Shown piece by piece: positions 1 through 5,788 of a stretch of DNA of 5,788 nucleotides (within the stretch, counting starts at the first letter, position 1; every line of letters begins with the position of its first letter). Below the pieces are notes generated by a model. It was not told the DNA's origin, did no database searches, and saw nothing but the letters and a program-made list of their open reading frames with translations. The stretch is from positions 3,570 to 9,357 of the forward strand of contig JAHDGO010000051.1 in assembly GCA_020627605.1 (NCBI GenBank), given 5' to 3'. The position numbers were made by a program, and so were the translations under genes. Origin of the DNA: Yoonia sp. Its GTDB lineage: Bacteria; Pseudomonadota; Alphaproteobacteria; Rhodobacterales; Rhodobacteraceae.

Positions 1-87
1 GCCGCTTCGACGATGATGCTGTGTTCTGTCGTGATCATCCTGATCCCCTGGGCCTACCTCGAATTCGGAGGACGGAAACGTGCCTGA
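1..87 (+). CDS. Sugar ABC transporter permease (CUT1, MalF/GtsB-like), C-terminal end only
   Basis: The first 28 codons of the window are open in frame 1 and end at TGA 85-87. They encode a hydrophobic stretch (residues about 5-20 of the fragment, MMLCSVVIILIPWAY) followed by a short basic tail ending GGRKRA. A last transmembrane helix followed by a positively charged cytoplasmic tail is how MalF-type permeases of carbohydrate importers end. The position directly before a MalG-type permease and a MalK-type ATPase fits the usual gene order binding protein - permease - permease - ATPase. The fragment is too short for family assignment by itself; the call rests mainly on context. It would form the inner-membrane channel together with the next gene product. 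Its stop lies inside the next gene's first codons, an 8-base overlap that suggests translational coupling. Confidence 0.75.
   Translation, partial: AASTMMLCSVVIILIPWAYLEFGGRKRA
67..72 (+). promoter_or_regulatory. Ribosome binding site for the second permease gene
   Basis: GGAGGA, a near-perfect Shine-Dalgarno sequence, lies within the end of the upstream permease gene. It is 7 bases before the GTG at 80 and 16 bases before the in-frame ATG at 89. The spacing favours GTG 80 as the start, giving an 8-base overlap with the preceding gene. Confidence 0.7.
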
Positions 88-985
88 TATGTCAGCAGAA
101 ATCGCAAGCGGCCCCCGTGGCCCCAAACCAAAGAAGAGCTTTTCGCGGGCCAATATCTTTCTCTATGGCACGCTGATCGTCGTCTCGATGTATTACCTGC
201 TGCCGCTTTATGTGATGATCGTCACATCGTTGAAAGGCATGCCGGAAATCCGCATGGGCAACGTGTTTGGCCCCCCGATGGAGGTGACGTTCCAGCCGTG
301 GGTCAAGGCGTGGTCAGAGGCATGCACCGGCATCAACTGTGATGGGCTGTCGCGCGGATTTGGCAATTCAGTGCAGATTTTGGTGCCGTCTGTCCTGCTG
401 TCGATCGGCATTGCTTCGATCAATGGTTACGCGCTGTCGAACTGGAAGTTCAAAGGGTCAGAGGTGTTCTTTACCATCCTGATCATCGGCGCCTTCATTC
501 CTTACCAGACCATGCTGTATCCTATCGTGATCCTGTTGCGCGAGATCGGGCTGATGGGCTCGATTGGCGGTCTGGTGCTTGTGCATACGATCTTCGGGAT
601 GCCCATCCTGACCCTGCTTTTCCGCAACTATTTCGCGTCGATCCCCGAGGAACTGTTCAAGGCGGCCCGTGTCGATGGGGCAGGGTTCTGGCAAATCTAC
701 TTTCAGATCATGCTGCCGATGGCCCTGCCCATCTTTGTGGTGGCGATTATCCTGCAGGTGACCGGCATCTGGAACGACTTCCTGTTCGGCGTGATCTACA
801 CCAAGCCCGCGACCTATCCGATGACCGTGCAGTTGAACAACATCGTCAACTCGGTTCAGGGCATCAAGGAATACAACGTCAATATGGCGGCGACGCTGCT
901 GACCGGCCTTGTCCCACTCATCATCTATTTTGCCTCCGGCAAACTGTTTGTCCGCGGCATCGCCGCCGGCGCCGTGAAAGGTTGA
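80..985 (+). CDS. Carbohydrate ABC transporter permease (CUT1, MalG/GtsC-like)
   Basis: Complete 301-aa inner-membrane permease subunit of a binding-protein-dependent sugar importer. After a basic cytoplasmic N-terminus (residues 1-25), six hydrophobic segments are visible at about 27-50, 97-119, 129-153, 160-181, 210-238 and 268-290. The EAA loop that docks on the ATPase is clear at residues 190-213 (EELFKAARVDGAG ... IMLP). The C-terminus (GIAAGAVKG) is typical of MalG-type subunits. The first external loop carries two cysteines five residues apart (C82 and C87, in ACTGINC), a pattern I associate with glucose/mannose-type GtsC/GltG permeases of proteobacteria; that resemblance is from memory, not a search. 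GTG 80 is preferred over ATG 89 because of the strong ribosome binding site at 67-72. The stop at 983-985 is only 8 bases before the ATPase start. Transported sugar unknown; a hexose, a small glycoside or an anhydrosugar is plausible from the downstream enzymes. Confidence 0.93.
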   Translation: MPDMSAEIASGPRGPKPKKSFSRANIFLYGTLIVVSMYYLLPLYVMIVTSLKGMPEIRMGNVFGPPMEVTFQPWVKAWSEACTGINCDGLSRGFGNSVQILVPSVLLSIGIASINGYALSNWKFKGSEVFFTILIIGAFIPYQTMLYPIVILLREIGLMGSIGGLVLVHTIFGMPILTLLFRNYFASIPEELFKAARVDGAGFWQIYFQIMLPMALPIFVVAIILQVTGIWNDFLFGVIYTKPATYPMTVQLNNIVNSVQGIKEYNVNMAATLLTGLVPLIIYFASGKLFVRGIAAGAVKG

Positions 986-993
986 CCTCCGCA

Positions 994-2073
994 ATGGCTC
1001 ATTCTGTTGAAATCAAGAACCTCGATCTGAGCTTCGGGGCTGTGCAAGTCCTCAGGAACCTCAATCTGGACATTGTCGAAGGGGAGTTTCTGGTCCTTTT
1101 GGGGTCATCAGGTTGCGGCAAGTCGACTTTGCTGAACTGCATTGCGGGGCTGCTGGATGTGACTGATGGGCAGATCTTTATCAAAGGCCAGAACGTCACC
1201 TGGGCAGAGCCATCTGACAGAGGCATCGGCATGGTGTTCCAGTCTTATGCGCTTTACCCGCAGATGACAGTGCGCGGGAACCTGTCGTTCGGTCTAAAGA
1301 ATGCCAAGGTGCCCAAGGCCGAGATCAACGCCCGCGTGGACAAGGCCGCAGAAATCCTGCAGATCGCGCCGCTGCTTGATCGCAAACCGGGTGCCCTGTC
1401 TGGCGGGCAACGCCAGCGCGTCGCGATTGGCCGGGCGCTGGTGCGTGATGTCGACGTCTTTCTGTTTGACGAGCCGCTGTCAAATCTGGACGCCAAACTG
1501 CGCACCGACCTGCGGGTGGAGCTGAAGCGCCTGCACAAACAACTGAAAAATACGATGATCTATGTCACCCATGATCAGGTCGAGGCAATGACGCTTGCCG
1601 ATCGCATCTCGATCATGAAGGGCGGCATGATCCAGCAGCTGGACAAGCCAGAGGTGATCTACGCCAAGCCCTGCAACAAATATGTGGCGGACTTTATCGG
1701 CTCGCCTGCGATGAACCTGTTCACGGGTCAACTGACCGGCACGCAATTTGCCGCTGACGGCTTTGGTCTTGATGTCACGGGCTATGAATTTGCCGGCGGT
1801 GCGCGGACAGACGGGCCTGTCTGGCTGGGCGTCCGGCCAGAGCATATCCTGACAGGAGAGGCGGCGAAGGCCGCATCGTACACCAGCGAGGCAGAGGTCG
1901 ATATTGTCGAGCCGATGGGCTCTGACACGCTGGTCTGGATCAACTTTGCCGGCCAGTCCGTGCGCGTGCGCACCGATGGCCAGTCGGGTCTGGTGTCAGG
2001 CGACAGGCTGACCATCGGCTTTGATACCGCGCGTCTGCATCTCTTTGACGCGAAAACAGAAAACCGCCTTTAA
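994..2073 (+). CDS. Sugar ABC transporter ATP-binding protein (MalK/UgpC/MsmK family)
   Basis: Complete 359-aa cytoplasmic ATPase that would power the importer formed by the two preceding permeases. All motifs are intact: Walker A GSSGCGKST at residues 37-45 (K43), Q-loop Q83, signature LSGGQ at 135-139, Walker B with D159 and catalytic E160, D-loop SNLD 163-166, and switch His H193. After the nucleotide-binding domain comes a regulatory domain of about 120 residues (roughly 235-359) with the RPEH motif at 281-284, as in MalK and UgpC. The length is normal for the family. ATG 994 is chosen although the frame is open to a TTG at 982: the protein from 994 begins like its relatives (MAHSVEIKNLDLSFG) and an AAAGG at 977-981 precedes it, though the 12-base spacing is rather long. 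Such ATPases can serve more than one importer, so this subunit says little about the substrate. Confidence 0.96.
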   Translation: MAHSVEIKNLDLSFGAVQVLRNLNLDIVEGEFLVLLGSSGCGKSTLLNCIAGLLDVTDGQIFIKGQNVTWAEPSDRGIGMVFQSYALYPQMTVRGNLSFGLKNAKVPKAEINARVDKAAEILQIAPLLDRKPGALSGGQRQRVAIGRALVRDVDVFLFDEPLSNLDAKLRTDLRVELKRLHKQLKNTMIYVTHDQVEAMTLADRISIMKGGMIQQLDKPEVIYAKPCNKYVADFIGSPAMNLFTGQLTGTQFAADGFGLDVTGYEFAGGARTDGPVWLGVRPEHILTGEAAKAASYTSEAEVDIVEPMGSDTLVWINFAGQSVRVRTDGQSGLVSGDRLTIGFDTARLHLFDAKTENRL

Positions 2074-2088
2074 TTCCGGGACTTACAG

Positions 2089-2856
2089 ATGACTTTAGCA
2101 CTGCAACTATACTCTATGCGCGACTGCCCTGATCAGATCGCATTGCTGGACCAATTGCCTGACATGGGGATCACCACTGTCGAGGGGTATGGCGGCGTCT
2201 ATGCTGATCCTGCCAGCTATCGCGCGGCGATGGACGCCAATGGCATCAGCATGACCTCTGGCCATATGGGACTGGAAGAGATCGAGGGCGATTTTGACGC
2301 GACCGTCGCGATGGCCAAGGCAATGGGCATGTCACGGGTTTTCGCCCCCTATCTGAATGAAGAGGATCGTCCGACCGACAGTGCCGGATATGCCGATCTG
2401 GCCAAACGCCTGTCAGCCGCCGCAAAACAATATGCCGACGCCGGGATCACCTTTGGCTGGCATAATCATGACTTTGAGTTTGTTGCATTGGCTGACGGCG
2501 GCATCCCGATGGAGATCATCCTTGATCATGCGCCTGATATTGCATGGGAAGGTGATCTTGCATGGATCGTGCGCGGCGGCCGTGACCCGGCCGACTATGT
2601 CCGGCGTTATGGCAATCGACTGAGCGCGGTGCACGTCAAGGATATTGCCCCTGCGGGCACCAACCTTGATCAGGACGGATGGTGCGATCTGGGTGCTGGG
2701 ACGATGGATTGGGCCGGACTTTTGCAGGCCTGCCGCGCGCAGTCCTCTGATCTGATTTACGTTTTGGAACATGACAAGCCAAGCGACCCTGTCGGCTATG
2801 CCAGCCGGTCAGCCGCCGCATTCAAAACCCTTTGGGAGACAACCCATGACGCGTGA
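2089..2856 (+). CDS. TIM-barrel sugar isomerase/epimerase-like protein (YcjR-like, 255 aa)
   Basis: Predicted cytoplasmic enzyme of the sugar phosphate isomerase/epimerase superfamily (COG1082-type xylose-isomerase-like TIM barrel). It starts with the strand typical of the short subgroup (LALQLYSMRD, residues 3-12). Likely metal-site elements follow: HNHDFE at 125-130, D156 in EGDLAW, H182 in HVKD (182-185), and E227 in VLEHD. The usual Glu-Asn-His of many relatives is His-Asn-His here, as in YcjR-like proteins. Members of this group act on free or 3-keto sugars, for example the YcjR 3-keto-sugar epimerase and enzymes of levoglucosan breakdown; despite the family name a phosphorylated substrate is not implied. 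In this operon it could hydrate or epimerise a 3-keto-sugar intermediate, which is inference. It lies 15 bases after the ATPase, with a weak GGGA 7 bases before ATG 2089. Its last 11 bases overlap the next gene. Confidence 0.88.
   Translation: MTLALQLYSMRDCPDQIALLDQLPDMGITTVEGYGGVYADPASYRAAMDANGISMTSGHMGLEEIEGDFDATVAMAKAMGMSRVFAPYLNEEDRPTDSAGYADLAKRLSAAAKQYADAGITFGWHNHDFEFVALADGGIPMEIILDHAPDIAWEGDLAWIVRGGRDPADYVRRYGNRLSAVHVKDIAPAGTNLDQDGWCDLGAGTMDWAGLLQACRAQSSDLIYVLEHDKPSDPVGYASRSAAAFKTLWETTHDA
2834..2838 (+). promoter_or_regulatory. Ribosome binding site for the first Gfo/Idh/MocA gene
   Basis: GGGAG inside the end of the preceding isomerase gene, 7 bases before ATG 2846. It supports ATG 2846 as the true start, although the frame is open further upstream to 2771. 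Confidence 0.6.
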
Positions 2857-3967
2857 TCTTGGTGTCGGCATCATCGGATGCGGCAATATCTCTGCGGCCT
2901 ATCTGCAACTGGCCCCCATGTTCAAAGGCTACCAGATTCTGGCGGTTGCGGACATCAATATGGACAACGCAAAGGCGCGTGCCGAAGAATTTGGCGTGCG
3001 TGCACAAACGGTAGAGGCGTTGCTGGCCTCTGACGACATTGATCTGGTGATCAACCTGACTATACCTGCCGCCCATGTGGATGTGTCCCGTGCCATCCTT
3101 GCGGCTGGCAAGCACGTCTATTCCGAAAAACCCTTTGTGCTCAGCTTGGAAGAGGCGCAGGATCTTGGCGCGCTGGCCAAATCCAAAAACCTGCGGATCG
3201 GGTCAGCCCCGGATACCTTTATGGGCGCCAGCCACCAGCTGGCCCGCAAGCTGATTGACGAAGGCACTCTCGGCACTGTCACCTCTGGCGTGGCCGTCGT
3301 CATGTCGTCTGGCATGGAAGACTGGCATCCGAACCCTGATTTCTTCTTCCTCAAGGGTGCAGGGCCGATTCTGGATATTGGTCCTTATTACGTCTGCAAT
3401 CTGGTGCAGTTGTTGGGGCCGGTGAAAAAGGTCACCAGCTTTACCGGCATGGCGCATCCGACCCGCACAATCCAGAACGGCCCAAGGGATGGCGAAGTGA
3501 TCCCCGTGGAAACACCAACGACCATTCATGCGGTGCTGTCGTTTGAAAGCGGTGCCATCATCACGCTCTTGGCCAGTTGGGACGTCTGGGCCAGCAATCA
3601 CCCCAATATGGAACTGTACGGCACCGAAGGCACCATGAACGTCCCTGACCCAAACTGGTTTGGCGGCACATTGACGGTGACCGAACGGGCAGGGGAGCCT
3701 GCCGAACAAAGCTGGGAACACCCCTTTGCCGTGCCGAATTTCGAAGAGGTCCACGCCAACTACCGCGGTGCCGGCCTTGCCGATAGGGCGCTGGCCATTT
3801 CCGAGGGCCGCCCGCATCGCTGCAGCGCTGCTTTTGCGACACATGTCGTCGAGGTCATGACAGCCATCCTGGAAGCAGGCGAAACCGGTGAGGTGATCGC
3901 CCTGACGACAACTTGCGACAGGCCGGAACGCCTTAGCCCCGAACAGGCCAAGGGTCTGTTGGCATGA
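2846..3967 (+). CDS. Gfo/Idh/MocA family NAD(P)-dependent oxidoreductase, Tyr-variant
   Basis: Complete 373-aa cytoplasmic sugar dehydrogenase/reductase. The N-terminal Rossmann fold begins at once with GVGIIGCGNIS (residues 6-16), the dinucleotide-binding loop; EKP at 94-96 supplies the conserved Lys (K95). The C-terminal alpha/beta domain includes APDTFMG (121-127), WHPNP (160-164), and D177-I-G-P-Y181. In most family members the last position of this D-x-G-x-H motif is the catalytic His, so Y181 is a real difference. I recognise the Gly-Pro-Tyr-Tyr form as characteristic of one subgroup, so it is unlikely to be a sequencing error. ATG 2846 is chosen because the Rossmann motif follows directly and GGGAG precedes it; the start at 2771 would add 25 residues overlapping the previous gene. 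It overlaps the isomerase gene by 11 bases. A role in oxidising or reducing C3 of a sugar is likely from context; direction, substrate and cofactor are not shown. Confidence 0.92.
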   Translation: MTRDLGVGIIGCGNISAAYLQLAPMFKGYQILAVADINMDNAKARAEEFGVRAQTVEALLASDDIDLVINLTIPAAHVDVSRAILAAGKHVYSEKPFVLSLEEAQDLGALAKSKNLRIGSAPDTFMGASHQLARKLIDEGTLGTVTSGVAVVMSSGMEDWHPNPDFFFLKGAGPILDIGPYYVCNLVQLLGPVKKVTSFTGMAHPTRTIQNGPRDGEVIPVETPTTIHAVLSFESGAIITLLASWDVWASNHPNMELYGTEGTMNVPDPNWFGGTLTVTERAGEPAEQSWEHPFAVPNFEEVHANYRGAGLADRALAISEGRPHRCSAAFATHVVEVMTAILEAGETGEVIALTTTCDRPERLSPEQAKGLLA

Positions 3968-3987
3968 GTGCGGTGATTGGAGTTTAA
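3964..3987 (+). other. Seven-codon bridging reading frame between two enzyme genes
   Basis: ATG 3964 overlaps the TGA stop of the oxidoreductase gene in an ATGA arrangement and opens a 7-codon frame (MSAVIGV) that ends at TAA 3985-3987. This is directly before the GTG/ATG start region of the next gene, and the frame spans the whole gap. It could let ribosomes re-initiate and carry over to the next gene, could be a remnant, or could be chance. No expression evidence exists in the sequence; I list it as a feature of the junction, not as a proven gene. Confidence 0.25.
3979..3982 (+). promoter_or_regulatory. Ribosome binding site for the 351-aa isomerase-like gene
   Basis: GGAG lies 8 bases before ATG 3991 and 5 bases before GTG 3988. 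The spacing favours ATG 3991; the two candidate starts differ by one residue only. Confidence 0.5.
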
Positions 3988-3990
3988 GTG

Positions 3991-5046
3991 ATGAGCAGTT
4001 CCATCAAAGGTCCCGCACTCTTTCTGGCGCAGTTTCTGGGAGATGAGCCCCCGTTCAATTCCTTACCTGCCATTGTCGAATGGGCGGCTGGTCTTGGCTA
4101 TAAGGGGGTGCAGATCCCCACATGGGACACCCGGGTCTTTGATCTTGATAAGGCGGCGGACAGCATAGACTACTGCGACGAGGTTGCAGGTATTTGTGCG
4201 CAACACGGTGTGGCGATCACAGAACTGTCCTGCCATCTGCAAAGTCAGCTTGTCGCGGTGCACCCCGCCTATGACACGGCCTTTGATGCTTTCGCGCCGA
4301 AAGCGCTCCATGGCAAACCGGCGGAGCGGCAGGCCTGGGCGGTTGATCAGGTTACAAAGGTGGCAAAGGCTTCTGCCAATCTTGGGCTGAAAGGGGCCGT
4401 AGGGTTTACCGGGTCTTTGGCATTTCCCTATCTCTACCCATGGCCGCAGCGGCCGGATGGCCTGATCGATGAGGCCTTTGGCGAATTGGCAAAGCGCTGG
4501 AAGCCACTTCTGAACATCTATGACGATGCGGGTGTCGATCTGGGGTTTGAGGTGCATCCCGGCGAGGATGTTTTTGACGGCGCGACCTTTGAGCGGTTTC
4601 TTGACGCGCTGGATCAGCATCCGCGCTGCATGATCACATATGATCCGTCTCATTTCCTGTTGCAGCAGCTGGATTATCTGGCGTTCATCGACATCTACCA
4701 CACACGCATCAGCGCGTTTCACGTCAAGGATGCAGAGTTCAATCCATCGGGGCGTCAGGGTGTTTATTCAGGCTATGCCGATTGGACGGACCGCGCGGGA
4801 CGCTTCCGGTCGCTGGGCGATGGGCAGGTTGATTTCAAAGGCATCTTTTCAAGGCTGACCCAATACGGTTTTGACGGTTGGGCGGTGTTGGAGTGGGAAT
4901 GCTGCCTGAAGCACCCTGAACAAGGGGCGGCCGAAGGGGCACCATTCATCGCACGTCATCTGATCAGACGGACAGATAAGGCCTTTGACGATTTCGCTGG
5001 CGGCGAGAATGATCGCGCGGGCCTGCGCAAGATGATGGGGTTTTAG
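3991..5046 (+). CDS. TIM-barrel sugar isomerase/epimerase-like protein, long form (351 aa)
   Basis: Second xylose-isomerase-like TIM-barrel protein, about 100 residues longer than the 255-aa one and not a close copy. Probable divalent-metal ligands are plain: E187 in FEVHPGE, D218 and H221 in YDPSH (217-221), H244 in HVKD (244-247), and E301 in VLEWE. After the barrel there is a polar tail of about 25 residues (roughly 325-351) ending DRAGLRKMMGF. A segment near residues 80-115 (HLQSQLVAVHPAYD and following) is also longer than in the short form. Relatives in alphaproteobacteria are usually called sugar phosphate isomerase/epimerase without a tested function. Characterised superfamily members that act on 3-keto-glycosides include beta-eliminating enzymes of levoglucosan (LgdB-type) and C-glycoside (DgpC/CarC-type) breakdown, so a lyase role is possible; this is inference. 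ATG 3991 is preferred to GTG 3988 because of the GGAG at 3979-3982. One base separates its stop from the next start. Confidence 0.88.
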   Translation: MSSSIKGPALFLAQFLGDEPPFNSLPAIVEWAAGLGYKGVQIPTWDTRVFDLDKAADSIDYCDEVAGICAQHGVAITELSCHLQSQLVAVHPAYDTAFDAFAPKALHGKPAERQAWAVDQVTKVAKASANLGLKGAVGFTGSLAFPYLYPWPQRPDGLIDEAFGELAKRWKPLLNIYDDAGVDLGFEVHPGEDVFDGATFERFLDALDQHPRCMITYDPSHFLLQQLDYLAFIDIYHTRISAFHVKDAEFNPSGRQGVYSGYADWTDRAGRFRSLGDGQVDFKGIFSRLTQYGFDGWAVLEWECCLKHPEQGAAEGAPFIARHLIRRTDKAFDDFAGGENDRAGLRKMMGF

Positions 5047-5047
5047 G

Positions 5048-5788
5048 GTGGCACCTCTCAGGCTGGGCATGGTTGGCGGCGGTCAGGGCGCGTTCATCGG
5101 TGGCGTCCACCGGATCGCGGCACGGCTGGATGGTTGCTTTGATCTGGTGGCGGGTGCGTTTTCGTCCGACCCGGACCGGGCGCATGCCTCGGCCATGGAA
5201 CTGGGCATTGGCGCAGACCGATCCTATGCCGATTACACCGAAATGGCAGCGGCAGAGGCCGCACGGTCAGACGGTATAGACGCCGTCTCTATCGTGACGC
5301 CAAACCACCTGCACGGACCCATCGCAGAGGCGTTTCTGGCCAAAGGGATTGCCGTGATCTGCGACAAACCGATGACAGCAACGCTTGCACAGGCAGAAAA
5401 CCTGTTTGCCGCCGCAAAGGCCAGCACCGCACCGTTTTTCCTGACCCATAACTACACCGGCTATCCGATGATCCGCGAAGCCAGACAGCTGGTTTCAGAC
5501 GGTGCGCTGGGTAAGATCCGCATTGTCGAGGCAAAATATCTGCAGGACTGGCTGAGCACGGCACCGGCAAGCGATAACAAACAGGCCGCATGGCGCACGG
5601 ATCCATCGCAAGCGGGCGGGGGTGCAATTGGTGACATCGGCACACATGCCTACAATCTGGCGTGTTTTGTCACTGGGCTGCGCGCGCAGACCTTGTCTGC
5701 GGACCTGCGGTCGCATGTTGCGGGGCGCATGGTTGATGATGATGCCCGTGTCGCGATTGATTTAGGCAACGGCGCGCGGGGTCACATC
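5048..5788 (+). CDS. Gfo/Idh/MocA family NAD(P)-dependent oxidoreductase, cut at window end
   Basis: The frame is open from GTG 5048 to the last base, giving 247 residues; relatives have roughly 370-390, so about a third is missing beyond the window. The Rossmann loop is GGGQGAFIG (residues 10-18). DKP at 106-108 gives the catalytic Lys K107, and GDIGTH at 195-200 gives D196 and the catalytic His H200, so this copy has the classical active site. The stretch YLQDW followed by WR and a glycine-rich GGGAIGD run resembles sugar dehydrogenases that oxidise C3 of glycosides, including levoglucosan dehydrogenase as I recall it. GTG 5048 is chosen because it sits just ahead of the first strand; the next in-frame ATG (5069) would delete part of that strand. 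A GGGG at 5037-5040 lies 7 bases upstream. Abutting the 351-aa isomerase gene suggests the two work as a pair. Substrate, cofactor and direction remain open. Confidence 0.9.
   Translation, partial: MAPLRLGMVGGGQGAFIGGVHRIAARLDGCFDLVAGAFSSDPDRAHASAMELGIGADRSYADYTEMAAAEAARSDGIDAVSIVTPNHLHGPIAEAFLAKGIAVICDKPMTATLAQAENLFAAAKASTAPFFLTHNYTGYPMIREARQLVSDGALGKIRIVEAKYLQDWLSTAPASDNKQAAWRTDPSQAGGGAIGDIGTHAYNLACFVTGLRAQTLSADLRSHVAGRMVDDDARVAIDLGNGARGHI

Noticed and set aside
982..993. TTG start for the ATPase four codons upstream
   Set aside because: The AAAGG at 977-981 directly touches this TTG, so no spacing is left; the product from ATG 994 begins as its relatives do.
458..994. Antisense reading frame of 178 codons
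   Set aside because: Lies fully opposite the permease gene, is rich in His, Gln and Asp as expected from reverse-complemented membrane-protein codons, and has no recognisable domain.
2515..2530. Repeated GATCAT motifs near 2515-2530 as an operator
   Set aside because: They fall within coding sequence for Ile-Ile and Asp-His codons, with no promoter nearby; best explained by codon use.
2771..2845. Upstream extension of the first Gfo/Idh gene
   Set aside because: Would add 25 residues, including three prolines and no known domain, ahead of the Rossmann motif and would overlap the previous gene by 86 bases; ATG 2846 has a proper ribosome binding site.
3203..3844. Antisense reading frame of 213 codons
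   Set aside because: Opposite the first Gfo/Idh gene, whose protein is clearly conserved; a product of GC-rich codon bias with no domain of its own.
4063..4722. Antisense reading frame of 219 codons
   Set aside because: Opposite the long isomerase gene with its metal-site motifs; composition looks like a shadow and no family is recognisable.
2089..5788. Recent tandem duplication of an isomerase-oxidoreductase pair
   Set aside because: The order repeats, but the two isomerases differ by about 100 residues and in metal-site motifs, and the two oxidoreductases differ in nucleotide loop and active site. They are separate subfamilies, not fresh copies.
2089..5788. Myo-inositol catabolic operon (IolE/IolG)
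   Set aside because: The families are related to IolE and IolG, but no iolB, iolC or iolD-type gene is present and the YcjR-like short isomerase does not belong to that pathway; genes outside the window could change this view.

Overview
The window is a single-strand (+), tightly packed sugar uptake and catabolism operon from what looks like an alphaproteobacterium, most likely of the Rhodobacterales/Roseobacter type. That placement rests on GC-rich coding sequence with mostly G/C third positions and on the gene families and their order; no rRNA or other phylogenetic marker is present, so it is an inference.

Positions 1-2073 hold the membrane half of a CUT1-class carbohydrate ABC importer: the last 28 codons of one permease, a complete second permease of the MalG/GtsC type, and a MalK/UgpC-type ATPase with all nucleotide-binding motifs intact. 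The substrate-binding protein and the rest of the first permease would lie upstream of the window.

Positions 2089-5788 hold four putative sugar-modifying enzymes in the alternating order isomerase/epimerase - oxidoreductase - isomerase/epimerase - oxidoreductase. Two are TIM-barrel proteins of the sugar phosphate isomerase/epimerase superfamily (255 and 351 aa, not close copies of each other). Two are NAD(P)-dependent Gfo/Idh/MocA oxidoreductases (373 aa, and one cut by the window end after 247 aa). The second oxidoreductase keeps the classical catalytic Lys and Asp-x-Gly-x-His; the first has Tyr where that His normally sits.

The simplest joint reading is that a sugar or glycoside is imported by the ABC system and processed through 3-keto-sugar intermediates. 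One dehydrogenase would oxidise C3, the TIM-barrel enzymes would carry out elimination, hydration or epimerisation, and the other dehydrogenase would reduce the product. This enzyme composition (two Gfo/Idh plus two TIM-barrel proteins) matches the LgdA-LgdB1-LgdB2-LgdC levoglucosan scheme described in Bacillus and partly matches the Escherichia coli ycjRS genes. The actual substrate cannot be read from the sequence.

Genes overlap or are separated by at most about 23 bases. There is no room for an internal promoter or terminator, no stretch of 300 bases without a gene, and no RNA gene, mobile element, repeat or CRISPR array that I can see. One small oddity is a 7-codon reading frame that exactly bridges the longest junction between full-length genes (3964-3987).
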